Shown: positions 54,712 through 64,000 of the stretch, piece after piece
How positions within the stretch are numbered: position 1 is the stretch's first letter
Layout: every line of letters begins with the position of its first letter
The notes under the pieces: model-generated
Told to the model about the DNA's origin: nothing
Databases searched by the model: none
What the model saw: the letters and a program-made list of their open reading frames with translations, nothing else
Made by a program: the position numbers and the translations under genes
Assembly (NCBI RefSeq): GCF_002836515.1
Contig: NZ_PJBC01000065.1
Coordinates: forward strand, 124,001 to 188,000
Origin: Pseudomonas sp. Choline-02u-1
GTDB lineage: Bacteria; Pseudomonadota; Gammaproteobacteria; Pseudomonadales; Pseudomonadaceae
Reading direction: 5' to 3'
Length of the DNA stretch: 64,000 nt

Positions 54712-55875
54712 TCAGGCCTTGGCCCGGCTTTCCAGGACTTCGACGGCCGGCAGCACCTTGCCCTCGACGAATTCGAGGAACGCGCCACCACCGGTGGAAA
54801 TGTAGGAGATTTGCTCAGCCACGCCATATTTATCGATCGCCGCCAAGGTGTCGCCGCCGCCAGCAATGGAGAATGCCGAGCTTTCAGCAATGGCCTGAGC
54901 AAGCACTTTGGTGCCGTTGCCGAACTGGTCGAATTCGAACACGCCGACCGGGCCGTTCCACAGAATGGTTTTCGACGATTTCAGCAGCTCGGCGAAGTTG
55001 GCTGCGGTTTGCGGGCCGATGTCGAGAATCATGTCGTCAGCCGCGACGTCAGCGATCAGCTTGACCGTGGCTTCGGCGGTTTCGGCAAATTCCTTGGCAA
55101 CCACGACATCAACCGGCAGCGGCACGCTGACCTTGGCGGCGATGGCGCGCGCAGTGTCGAGCAGATCCGGTTCGTACAGCGATTTGCCCACCGGGTGACC
55201 GGCCGCCGCGAGGAAAGTGTTGGCGATTCCGCCGCCGACGATCAGTTGATCGCAGATCTGGCTCAGGCTGTTGAGCACGTCGAGTTTGGTCGAAACCTTG
55301 GAGCCGGCAACGATGGCCGCCATTGGCTTGGCCGGTGCGCCCAGGGCTTTGCCCAGTGCGTCCAGTTCAGCGGCGAGCAGCGGGCCAGCGGCAGCAACTT
55401 TGGCGAACTTGGCTACACCATGCGTCGAACCTTCGGCGCGGTGTGCGGTGCCGAAAGCGTCCATCACGAACACGTCGCACAGAGCGGCGTATTGCTGGGC
55501 CAACTCGTCAGCGTTCTTTTTCTCGCCCTTGTTGAAGCGCACGTTTTCGAACAGCACGATGTCGCCGGCCTTGACCTCTACGCCACCGAGGTATTCAGCC
55601 ACCAGCGGCACTTCGCGACCCAGTGCTTTGCTCAGGTAGTCAGCGACAGGTTTCAGGCTGTTCTCGGCAGAGAACTCGCCTTCGGTCGGACGGCCAAGGT
55701 GCGAGCAGACCATCACTGCCGCGCCTTTTTCCAGGGCCAGCTTGATGGTCGGCAGCGAAGCCAGGATGCGCGCGTCGCTGGTGACAACACCGTCCTTGAC
55801 GGGGACGTTGAGGTCTTCGCGGATCAATACGCGCTTACCTTGCAGATCGAGGTCGGACATCTTCAACACGGTCAT
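54712..55875 (-). CDS. pgk: Phosphoglycerate kinase
   Basis: The 387-residue two-domain kinase interconverts 1,3-bisphosphoglycerate/ADP and 3-phosphoglycerate/ATP. The signature RVLIREDLNVP is near the start. VCSHLGRP follows. The hinge region is KTILWNGPVGVFEF and the closing nucleotide region is AGGGDTLAAIDKYG. The start at 55875 (MTVLKMSDLDL) has AGGAAG upstream. It is 12 bp downstream of epd on the same strand and likely cotranscribed with it. Confidence 0.97.
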   Translation of the reverse strand: MTVLKMSDLDLQGKRVLIREDLNVPVKDGVVTSDARILASLPTIKLALEKGAAVMVCSHLGRPTEGEFSAENSLKPVADYLSKALGREVPLVAEYLGGVEVKAGDIVLFENVRFNKGEKKNADELAQQYAALCDVFVMDAFGTAHRAEGSTHGVAKFAKVAAAGPLLAAELDALGKALGAPAKPMAAIVAGSKVSTKLDVLNSLSQICDQLIVGGGIANTFLAAAGHPVGKSLYEPDLLDTARAIAAKVSVPLPVDVVVAKEFAETAEATVKLIADVAADDMILDIGPQTAANFAELLKSSKTILWNGPVGVFEFDQFGNGTKVLAQAIAESSAFSIAGGGDTLAAIDKYGVAEQISYISTGGGAFLEFVEGKVLPAVEVLESRAKA

Positions 55876-55887
55876 GGGTCGCACTTC

Positions 55888-56940
55888 CTACGGTTTTTTT
55901 GAAGTTGCTGTTTGCAGATAGTGGTCTGCAACGTCCAGCATTCGGTTGGCAAAACCCCATTCGTTGTCGAACCAGGCCAGGATGTTCACCAGTCTGGGGC
56001 CGGAAACACGGGTCTGACTGGCATCGACGATGGCCGAATGTGGGTCATGGTTGAAATCACAGCTGGCGTGCGGCAACTCGGTGTAGGCCAAAAGGCCTTT
56101 GAGCGGGCCGCTGGTGGCGGCTTCGCGCAGGATCCGGTTGACCTCACTGGCGTCAGTCGCCGTGGCGGTCTGCATCGTGATGTCGAGGCAGGACACGTTG
56201 ACTGTCGGCACGCGCACGGCTTTGGCCTGAATTCGCCCGGCAAGTTCCGGCAGCAGGCGCTCGATACCGCGTGCCAGACCAGTGGACACCGGGATCACCG
56301 ACTGGAACGCCGAACGCGTGCGGCGCAGGTCTTCGTGGTGATAGGCGTCGATCACCGGCTGATCGTTCATTGCCGAGTGAATCGTGGTGATCGACACGTA
56401 ATCGAGGCCGATCGCCTGATCGAGCAGACGCAACAACGGCACGCCGCAGTTGGTGGTGCACGAGGCGTTGGACACCAGCAATTCGTCGCCGGTCAGGCAG
56501 TCCTGATTGACGCCGTAAACGATGGTGGCGTCGACATCCGCCTCGCTGGCCATGGGCTGCGAGAACAACACGCGTGGCGCGCCAGCGTCGAGAAAACGCT
56601 GGCCGTCTTCACGGGTGTTATAGGCACCGGAGCATTCGAGCACCAGATCGACGCCCAGCGACGCCCAATCGATGCCTTCGGGGGTGGCACTGCGCAGGAC
56701 CTTCACGCAGTCGCCATTAATATGCAGACAATCGCCTTCCACCCGCACTTCGCCGGGAAAACGGCCGTGGGTGGAGTCAAAGCGTGTCAGGTATTCGATG
56801 CTGGCCATGTCGGCCAGATCGTTGATCGCGACAATTTCAAACCCGGCCTTGTCGCCGCGCTCGAACAACGCCCGCAAGACGCAACGACCAATGCGGCCGT
56901 AGCCGTTGAGTGCAACTTTGTAGGGACGCGGTTGAGGCAT
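55888..56940 (-). CDS. epd: Erythrose-4-phosphate dehydrogenase (GAPDH family)
   Basis: The 350-residue NAD-dependent dehydrogenase oxidises erythrose 4-phosphate to 4-phosphoerythronate in pyridoxal phosphate synthesis. It has the Rossmann start YKVALNGYGRIGRCVLRALFERG and the catalytic Cys in SNASCTTNCGVPLL, with HSAMNDQPVIDAYHHEDLRRTRSA. It lies between tkt and pgk as in P. aeruginosa and E. coli. ATG 56940 follows from family length; the codons further upstream run through the REPIN. Confidence 0.9.
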   Translation of the reverse strand: MPQPRPYKVALNGYGRIGRCVLRALFERGDKAGFEIVAINDLADMASIEYLTRFDSTHGRFPGEVRVEGDCLHINGDCVKVLRSATPEGIDWASLGVDLVLECSGAYNTREDGQRFLDAGAPRVLFSQPMASEADVDATIVYGVNQDCLTGDELLVSNASCTTNCGVPLLRLLDQAIGLDYVSITTIHSAMNDQPVIDAYHHEDLRRTRSAFQSVIPVSTGLARGIERLLPELAGRIQAKAVRVPTVNVSCLDITMQTATATDASEVNRILREAATSGPLKGLLAYTELPHASCDFNHDPHSAIVDASQTRVSGPRLVNILAWFDNEWGFANRMLDVADHYLQTATSKKP

Positions 56941-56973
56941 GGGGTTCTCGATAGAATTCACTGACACACAACC

Positions 56974-57068
56974 CCTGTAGGAGCTGACGAGTGAAACGAG
57001 GCTGCGATCTTTTGATCTTGTTTTCAAGATCAAGATCAAAAGATCGCAGCCTTCGGCAGCTCCTACAG
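56974..57068. repeat. REPIN, family B with altered left arm, between tkt and epd
   Basis: The right arm is canonical (AAGATCGCAGCCTTCGGC then AGCTCCTACAG). The left arm has GACGAGTGAAACGAG in place of GCCGAAG, so the two arms match only at the base and the outer end. Confidence 0.8.
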
Positions 57069-57105
57069 GAGAACGCGGCAGCCGTAGCCACCGCATTCCT
57101 GCTGG

Positions 57106-59103
57106 TTAGTCTTCCAGCAGCTCTTCAGCCTGACCAAGGATGTTTTCCAGGGTAAAGCCGAACTCTTCGAACAGTGCCGAAGCCGGCGCCGACTCACCGT
57201 AGGTGGTCATGCCGATCACGCGACCTTCCAGACCCACGTATTTGAACCAGAAGTCGGCATGGGCCGCTTCGATGGCGATACGTGCGCTGACCTGCAGCGG
57301 CAGAACCGACTGCTTGTACTCCGCGTCCTGAGCATCGAACGCGCTGGTGCACGGCATGGAAACCACGCGGACCTTGCGGCCCTGCTCGGTCAGCTTGTCG
57401 AAGGCCTGCACGGCCAGACCGACTTCCGAACCGGTGGCAATCAGGATCAGCTCAGGCTCGCCTGCGCAGTCCTTGAGCACATAACCGCCACGGCTGATGG
57501 CGGCAATCTGGCCGGCATCGCGTTCCTGGTGCTGCAGGTTCTGCCGCGAGAAGATCAGCGCCGACGGGCCGTCCTTGCGTTCCAGAGCGTTTTTCCAGGC
57601 CACCGCCGATTCAACGGCATCGGCTGGGCGCCAGGTGTCGAGGTTCGGCGTGCTGCGCAGGCTGGTCAGTTGCTCGATCGGCTGGTGCGTCGGGCCGTCT
57701 TCGCCCAGACCGATGGAGTCGTGGGTGTAGACGTGGATCACGCGCTTCTTCATCAGTGCCGACATACGTACGGCGTTGCGCGCGTATTCCATGAACATCA
57801 GGAAGGTGGCGCCGTAAGGCACCAGACCGCCGTGCAGGGCGACGCCGTTCATGATCGCGGTCATGCCGAATTCGCGCACGCCGTAGTACATGTAGTTGCC
57901 GCTGGCGTCTTCAGCGTTGACGCCCTTGCAACCTTTCCACAGGGTCAGGTTGGAACCGGCGAGGTCAGCCGAACCGCCAAGCATTTCCGGCAGCAGCGGG
58001 CCGAAGGCGTTGAGGGTGTTCTGGCTGGCTTTGCGGCTGGCGATGGTTTCGCCCTTGGCCGCGACTTCGGCGATGTAGGCCGAGGCTTTTTCCGAGAAGT
58101 CAGCCGGCAGCTCACCGCTCAGGCGACGGATCAGCTCGTTGGCTTCGGTCGGGAATGCAGCGGAGTAGGCAGCAAAACGCTGATCCCACTCGGCTTCGAC
58201 CGCGCGGCCTGCTTCTTTGGCATCCCACTCGGCATAGATGTCGGCCGGGATTTCGAACGGGCCATGGTTCCAGTTCAGCGCCTGACGGGTCAGGGCGATT
58301 TCCGCGTCACCCAGTGGGGCGCCATGGCAATCTTCCTTGCCCTGCTTGTTCGGCGAACCGAAACCGATGGTGGTCTTGCAGCAGATCAGCGTCGGCTGGG
58401 CGCTCTTGCGCGCGGTTTCGATAGCGGTCTTGATCTCTTCCGGATCGTGGCCGTCGACGTTGCGGATCACCTGCCAGTTATAGGCTTCGAAACGCTTCGG
58501 CGTGTCATCGGTGAACCAGCCTTCAACTTCACCGTCGATGGAGATGCCGTTGTCATCGTAGAAGGCAATCAGCTTGCCCAGGCCCAGCGTGCCGGCCAGG
58601 GAGGCGACTTCGTGGGAAATGCCTTCCATCATGCAGCCATCACCGAGGAATACGTAGGTGTGGTGGTCGACGATGTTGTGGCCGGGACGGTTGAACTGTG
58701 CGCCCATGACCTTTTCTGCCAGCGCGAAGCCGACGGCGTTGGCCAGACCCTGACCCAGCGGGCCGGTCGTGGTTTCGACGCCTGGGGTGTAGCCGAATTC
58801 CGGGTGGCCCGGAGTGCGGCTGTGCAGCTGGCGGAACTGCTTGAGGTCGTCGATCGACAGGTCGTAACCGGTCAGGTGCAGCAACGAGTAGATCAACATC
58901 GAGCCGTGGCCGTTGGACAGCACGAAGCGGTCACGGTCGGCGAACGACGGGTTGCTCGGGTTGTGCTTGAGGTAGTCGCGCCACAGCACTTCGGCAATAT
59001 CTGCCATACCCATAGGGGCACCGGGATGGCCGCTGTTGGCTTTTTGCACGGCATCCATGCTGAGGGCACGAATGGCGTTGGCACGCTCACGACGGCTAGG
59101 CAT
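57106..59103 (-). CDS. tktA: Transketolase
   Basis: The 665-residue thiamin diphosphate enzyme transfers two-carbon units in the pentose phosphate pathway. The ThDP motif GDGCMMEGISHEVASLAG...DDN is intact. The N-terminus has VQKANSGHPGAPMGMADIAEVLW, and the pyrimidine domain has THDSIGLGEDGPTHQPIEQL. The start at 59103 (MPSRRERANAI) has AGGAG upstream. It is the first gene of tkt-epd-pgk and divergent from the ArsR-type gene. Confidence 0.96.
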   Translation of the reverse strand: MPSRRERANAIRALSMDAVQKANSGHPGAPMGMADIAEVLWRDYLKHNPSNPSFADRDRFVLSNGHGSMLIYSLLHLTGYDLSIDDLKQFRQLHSRTPGHPEFGYTPGVETTTGPLGQGLANAVGFALAEKVMGAQFNRPGHNIVDHHTYVFLGDGCMMEGISHEVASLAGTLGLGKLIAFYDDNGISIDGEVEGWFTDDTPKRFEAYNWQVIRNVDGHDPEEIKTAIETARKSAQPTLICCKTTIGFGSPNKQGKEDCHGAPLGDAEIALTRQALNWNHGPFEIPADIYAEWDAKEAGRAVEAEWDQRFAAYSAAFPTEANELIRRLSGELPADFSEKASAYIAEVAAKGETIASRKASQNTLNAFGPLLPEMLGGSADLAGSNLTLWKGCKGVNAEDASGNYMYYGVREFGMTAIMNGVALHGGLVPYGATFLMFMEYARNAVRMSALMKKRVIHVYTHDSIGLGEDGPTHQPIEQLTSLRSTPNLDTWRPADAVESAVAWKNALERKDGPSALIFSRQNLQHQERDAGQIAAISRGGYVLKDCAGEPELILIATGSEVGLAVQAFDKLTEQGRKVRVVSMPCTSAFDAQDAEYKQSVLPLQVSARIAIEAAHADFWFKYVGLEGRVIGMTTYGESAPASALFEEFGFTLENILGQAEELLED

Positions 59104-59298
59104 CGCTGATCTCCTGGGTGTGAATAGACTGAAACGGAAAAAAGGAGGGCATTTTCCCTCACCCATGCGCCTCGGGGCAATGACAGATAGTCATCGGCAG
59201 GCGTTTTTCCAATCGATAGCACAGGTTTCGCTTGGTGAAACCTTTCCGCTATTCGTTTTGTAGAGACTGCCGTGCGCTGAGAAGTGCCATTTATCGAG

Positions 59299-59322
59299 CA
59301 ATATCAAAACTTTTTGATATTG
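59299..59322. promoter_or_regulatory. 24-bp palindrome, likely ArsR-type operator
   Basis: CAATATCAAAA-CT-TTTTGATATTG is a perfect 11-2-11 inverted repeat, 42 bp before the ArsR-methyltransferase gene and ~195 bp before tktA. ArsR/SmtB proteins bind such palindromes. It likely mediates autoregulation and control of metK. Confidence 0.65.
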
Positions 59323-59363
59323 GCCTTGCGATGCTATCCCCCCGTCTCTAGACTGCCTGCCCT

Positions 59364-60359
59364 ATGAACCTACGCGTGCCTTCCATTCGCCATGACGATT
59401 GCGACGAGCTGGCGGCCCTGTGCAAGGCCGGCGGCGATCCGCTGCGGCTGAATGTCTTGCGCGCGCTGGCCAACGATTCGTTCGGCGTGCTGGAGCTGGC
59501 GCAGATTTTCGGCATCGGCCAGTCCGGCATGAGCCATCACCTCAAAGTGTTGGCACAAGCCGATCTGGTAGCGACACGCCGTGAAGGCAATGCGATTTTC
59601 TATCGTCGCGCCCTGCCCCACAGCGAATTGCTCGGCGGCAAGCTGCACGCGGCATTGTTGGAAGAAGTCGACAATCTGGACCTGCCTGATGATGTGCAAG
59701 CGCGCATCGAGCAGGTTCACAGCCAGCGAGCCGCCGCCAGTCAGGACTTTTTTGCCCGGGTGGCGGAAAAATTCCGAGCCCAGCAAGACTTGATCGCAGG
59801 CCTGCCGCAATACCGTGACAGCGTGCTGGCCCTGCTCGACAAACTGAACTTCAATGGTGCAGCCACGGCCATCGAAGTCGGCCCCGGCGATGGTGCTTTT
59901 CTGCCGGAGCTGGCCCGTCGCTTCGGCACCGTGACCGCGCTGGACAACAGCCCGGCGATGCTCGAACTGGCGCGTCAGGTGTGTGAACGTGAACAGCTGG
60001 CTAACGTCAGCCTGCAATTGGCCGATGCATTGAACGGCACAAGCCTTCAGGCCGATTGCGTGGTGTTGAACATGGTGTTGCACCATTTCGCCGCCCCGGC
60101 CGATGCGCTCAGGCACATGGCCGACCTGCTGCAACCGGGCGGTAGCCTGCTCGTGACAGAGTTATGTAGCCACAACCAGAGTTGGGCCAGGGAGGCCTGC
60201 GGTGATCTCTGGTTGGGGTTTGAACAGGACGATCTGGCCCGTTGGGCCACCGCTGCGGGACTCGTTCCCGGGGAAAGCCTCTATGTAGGCTTACGTAATG
60301 GTTTCCAGATCCAGGTTCGCCACTTTCAGCGACCGGCTGGCGACACTCACCATCGGTAA
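59364..60359 (+). CDS. ArsR-family regulator fused to a SAM-dependent methyltransferase domain
   Basis: The 331-residue protein has an ArsR winged helix (residues ~10-95; DPLRLNVLRALANDSFGVLELAQIFGIGQSGMSHHLKVL) followed by a class I methyltransferase domain (~140-300) with motif I EVGPGDGAFLPELARRFG and later ELCSHNQSW. It sits 18 bp before metK in the same direction. The methyltransferase domain probably senses SAM or SAH rather than methylating a substrate, with the palindrome at 59299 as target. That sensing role is inference. Confidence 0.88.
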   Translation: MNLRVPSIRHDDCDELAALCKAGGDPLRLNVLRALANDSFGVLELAQIFGIGQSGMSHHLKVLAQADLVATRREGNAIFYRRALPHSELLGGKLHAALLEEVDNLDLPDDVQARIEQVHSQRAAASQDFFARVAEKFRAQQDLIAGLPQYRDSVLALLDKLNFNGAATAIEVGPGDGAFLPELARRFGTVTALDNSPAMLELARQVCEREQLANVSLQLADALNGTSLQADCVVLNMVLHHFAAPADALRHMADLLQPGGSLLVTELCSHNQSWAREACGDLWLGFEQDDLARWATAAGLVPGESLYVGLRNGFQIQVRHFQRPAGDTHHR

Positions 60360-60377
60360 ATTCAGGAAAACATCGAG

Positions 60378-61568
<1,191 letters not shown>

Positions 61569-61578
61569 AACCCTGGCT

Positions 61579-61624
61579 GCATGAAAGCCCCGCACGGTTC
61601 GCGCCGTGCGGGGCTTTTTCATGC
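61579..61624 (+). terminator. Intrinsic terminator of metK
   Basis: GCATGAAAGCCCCGCACGG / CCGTGCGGGGCTTTTTCATGC forms a long stem with T-run 11 bp after the metK stop. Confidence 0.95.
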
Positions 61625-61626
61625 AA

Positions 61627-61661
61627 GAGCAAAGTTCGCAGCCTTCGGACGATCATTTGAC
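61627..61661. repeat. Decayed family B REP fragment
   Basis: GAGCAAAGTTCGCAGCCTTC then GGACGATCATTTGACTT resembles half of a family B REP with deletions. Confidence 0.5.
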
Positions 61662-61756
61662 TTTGATCTAACGAAATACCCCGCAAAACACCCGCCCGAC
61701 CTTGCTCGAAATTCTGACTAGCCTTCAAGAACTATCCCTGAGCAAGGATGCTCACG

Positions 61757-63421
61757 ATGCGCTCGCTGCTTGCCTTACTGCTGATTGTTATTGCCCATCC
61801 GACGCTCGCCAGCTGCCCCGACTGGACGGCTCTCAAAGCGCAAAAGCAAATCACCACCCTGCAGACCCAGATCGACCAATGGGACAACGCCTATCATCGC
61901 GAAGGCCGTTCATTGATCACCGACGAACTCTACGACCAGTCCCTGCTGCGACTGGACGAATGGCGAGCCTGCTTCAACCAACCGTCATCACCGCAGCCGT
62001 TGCGCACCGCGTCCGGCAAAGTCACCCACCCGATCGCCCACACCGGTCTGGACAAGCTGCACAAAGCCGAAGATGTCGCCAACTGGCTACGCGATCGCCA
62101 GAACGTCTGGGTGCAGCCCAAGGTCGACGGTGTGGCTGTCACGTTGATCTATCGCCAGGGAATATTGCACCAGGCCATCAGTCGCGGTGACGGGGTCACT
62201 GGTCAAGACTGGACAGTCTCGGCGCGCAAGATCGCGACCATTCCGCAACGCCTGACGCAGCCACGGGATCTGCTGGTGCAGGGTGAACTCTACTGGCGCT
62301 TGAATGCACATGTGCAAGCCAGGTCCGGCAGTATTAATGCCCGCGCCACCGTGGCCGGCCTTATGGGGCGTAAAACCCTCGATGCCGAACAGGCCGCCGG
62401 GATCGGCCTGTTTGTTTGGGACTGGCCGCAAGGCCCGATAGACCTTACTGAACGCTTGTCAGAACTGCAGACGCTGGGATTCGCGACAACCCAGACCTAT
62501 ACACAACCCATCACCCGATTCGAAGACGCGCGACAATGGCGCGAACACTGGTATCGCTCGCCGCTGCCCTTTGCCAGTGACGGCGTGGTGTTGCGCCAGA
62601 ACCAGCGGCCACCTGCGCACCGTTGGCAGCCCAAGGCACCTTATTGGGCGATTGCCTGGAAATACCCGTTCGCCCAGGCATTGGCCGAAGTGCGCAAGGT
62701 CAATTTCAACATCGGCCGCACCGGGCGCATCACGCCGGTACTGGAACTGCTGCCGGTCAGACTCGATGACCGCGAGATCAAACGGGTCAGCGTCAGCTCG
62801 CTCAAACGCTGGCAAACGCTCGACATCCGTCCGGGCGACCAGGTGGCAATCAGTCTGGCCGGGCTGACCATTCCACGTCTGGACAGTGTCGTGCTGCGCA
62901 CCAGCGAACGGGCAGACATCCGCATTCCCCATGCCGGCGACTACCACGCCCTGAGCTGCTGGCAACCAACGCCCGGGTGTGAAAGCCAGTTTCTCGCGCG
63001 CCTGACCTGGCTCAGTGGCAAGCAGGGTCTGGCCATGCACCATGTCGGGCGTGGCACCTGGGAGAAACTTTTGGAAACAGGCCGCCTGAAACACCTGCTG
63101 GATTGGCTGACCCTCGACGCGTCAGAGCTTGCTAACATTGCCGGCCTCGGCGAGCGCAGCAGCGCACGCCTGATCCACAGTTTTCACGGCGCACGGCAAC
63201 AGCCGTTCGCTCACTGGTTGAAAGCGCTGGGCATGCCACCGACCGGACAGGCACAACTGGAAGATTCATGGCAGGCCCTGGCACAACGCGACACTGAACA
63301 ATGGCAGGCAGAAGCCGGCATCGGCCCGGGACGCGCGGCACAGCTGAGCGCATTTTTTCGCGATCCGCAGGTGCTGGCTTTGAGTGACACTCTCAAAGCC
63401 GCCGGAATCGACGGCTTCTGA
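61757..63421 (+). CDS. ligB: NAD-dependent DNA ligase LigB
   Basis: The 554-residue short-form NAD-dependent ligase has the adenylation lysine in KVDGVAV (~122) and motifs SRGDGVTGQDWT, VQGELYW and FASDGVVLRQNQ. An OB domain (KVNFNIGRTGRITPVLEL) and helix-hairpin-helix repeats follow. The usual C-terminal BRCT is absent, as in E. coli LigB. The protein begins MRSLLALLLIVIAHPTLASC, a signal-peptide-like stretch. ATG 61757 has AAGGA eight bases upstream; ATG 61748 overlaps that site. Confidence 0.92.
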   Translation: MRSLLALLLIVIAHPTLASCPDWTALKAQKQITTLQTQIDQWDNAYHREGRSLITDELYDQSLLRLDEWRACFNQPSSPQPLRTASGKVTHPIAHTGLDKLHKAEDVANWLRDRQNVWVQPKVDGVAVTLIYRQGILHQAISRGDGVTGQDWTVSARKIATIPQRLTQPRDLLVQGELYWRLNAHVQARSGSINARATVAGLMGRKTLDAEQAAGIGLFVWDWPQGPIDLTERLSELQTLGFATTQTYTQPITRFEDARQWREHWYRSPLPFASDGVVLRQNQRPPAHRWQPKAPYWAIAWKYPFAQALAEVRKVNFNIGRTGRITPVLELLPVRLDDREIKRVSVSSLKRWQTLDIRPGDQVAISLAGLTIPRLDSVVLRTSERADIRIPHAGDYHALSCWQPTPGCESQFLARLTWLSGKQGLAMHHVGRGTWEKLLETGRLKHLLDWLTLDASELANIAGLGERSSARLIHSFHGARQQPFAHWLKALGMPPTGQAQLEDSWQALAQRDTEQWQAEAGIGPGRAAQLSAFFRDPQVLALSDTLKAAGIDGF

Positions 63422-63518
63422 ATCTGCAATCCCCGCCTTGCGGGAACCCAACGGCCGGGCAGACGCTCCAACAGCGCAGTGCCCTCCAACCCCGATTGCC
63501 TATGCACATGGAGCTTTT

Positions 63519-63914
63519 ATGAAATTTCTCGCACCGCTCGCCCTGCTTACTCTTTGCGGTGTCATGGCCGCTCCGGTCATGGCCGAAGAAGATGGCCCGG
63601 GCCTGACCGGTTGCGCTGCCAAGAAGCAGGGCATCATCAATCAGATCGAACAGGCCAAATCGCGCGGCAACATGGAGCAGCAGGCAGGTCTGGAAACCGC
63701 ACTGCGCGAAGTGAACGAACACTGCACCGACGCCGGTTTGAAGAAAGAACGCGAAAACAAGGTGCTGGAGGCCAAGCATGAGGTGAGCCAGCGTCAGGCG
63801 GACCTCGACAAAGCCATGAAGAAAGGCGATCCGGAGAAGATCAACAAGCGTAAGGAAAAACTGGCAGAGTCGCGTAAAGAGCTGCAGGAAGCGCTGGACG
63901 AGATCGACAAGTAA
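63519..63914 (+). CDS. DUF1090 (YqjC-type) periplasmic protein
   Basis: The 131-residue protein has a signal peptide (MKFLAPLALLTLCGVMAAPVMA). The mature part opens EEDGPGLTGCAAKKQGIINQIEQAKSRGN and continues as a long charged coiled-coil (KKERENKVLEAKHEVSQRQADLDKAMKKGD). Two Cys residues flank the first helical pair. ATG 63519 follows from signal peptide position. The role is unknown. Confidence 0.85.
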   Translation: MKFLAPLALLTLCGVMAAPVMAEEDGPGLTGCAAKKQGIINQIEQAKSRGNMEQQAGLETALREVNEHCTDAGLKKERENKVLEAKHEVSQRQADLDKAMKKGDPEKINKRKEKLAESRKELQEALDEIDK

Positions 63915-63946
63915 GACTTTGGTTTCGTGGCGAATGGCAAACCGCG

Positions 63947-64000
63947 TTCGCGAGCAGGCTCGCTCCCACATGAACCACCTGGTCAACGGTGGGAGCGAGC
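63947..64000. repeat. REPIN, family A, cut by the window end
   Basis: TTCGCGAGCAGGCTCGCTCC then a right arm starting GGTGGGAGCGAGC that is truncated at the last base. Confidence 0.85.

Noticed and set aside
57259..59109. 616-codon open frame opposite tktA
   Set aside because: It is antisense to transketolase, which has intact motifs.

Overview
The window is a high-GC gammaproteobacterial chromosome segment that reads as a Pseudomonas of the P. fluorescens group. The protein families, the gene order (recalled from P. aeruginosa PAO1) and about twenty intergenic REPIN-type palindromes (GTGGGAGCGGGCTTGC and GTAGGAGCTGCCGAAGGC families) all point that way. There are no rRNA or tRNA genes, no insertion sequences, no prophage and no CRISPR array.

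Layout. Positions 1-420 hold the 3' end of ltaE. Positions 580-3286 hold a small accessory cassette: an orphan type VI secretion Hcp, an overlapping gene for a probable Hcp-delivered toxin with a glycine-rich C-terminus, and an AT-rich, internally duplicated membrane protein that is probably its immunity partner. Positions 3345-36338 are an almost unbroken quaternary-amine region. It carries gbcB/gbcA (glycine betaine to dimethylglycine), the dgc/etf cluster (dimethylglycine to sarcosine) with a DUF5943 gene and a dipeptidase gene, and cdhR-caiX-cdhC-cdhA-cdhB plus a gamma-butyrobetaine dioxygenase (carnitine to glycine betaine). It continues with the regulator gene gbdR, sdaB (serine to pyruvate), the cbcXWV ABC transporter and betT-betI-betB-betA (choline uptake and oxidation to glycine betaine). 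Together these genes import choline, betaine and carnitine, convert all of them to glycine betaine, and demethylate it stepwise towards glycine, serine and pyruvate.

Positions 36620-50786 are general housekeeping and accessory genes: a TldD/TldE-like protease pair, an MFS exporter, DbpA helicase, a YhiN flavoprotein, a YccS-type membrane protein, a periplasmic binding protein, ElaA-type GNAT, a winged-helix protein, a YgjP metallopeptidase and a REC-PAS-GGDEF-EAL protein. Positions 51101-52588 hold a PL7 alginate lyase and a DUF6124 gene with a structured leader. Positions 52738-61568 are central carbon and methionine genes: fba, two small lipoproteins, pgk, epd, tkt, a divergent ArsR-methyltransferase regulator and metK. 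LigB and a DUF1090 protein close the window.

Items outside ordinary annotation are: (i) the Hcp-toxin-immunity cassette; (ii) four consensus DnaA boxes in a repeated unit at 6219-6784, with three more in the adjacent etf genes; (iii) a leader upstream of the DUF6124 gene whose central segment can pair with two alternative partners, one of them touching the start codon; (iv) a probable minus-strand small RNA at about 22590-22735; (v) 20-21-bp direct repeats of GTCG-type half-sites in three promoters of the amine regulon; and (vi) a 24-bp palindrome before the ArsR-methyltransferase/metK pair. All function calls come from reading the sequence and recalled family knowledge. No database search was run.
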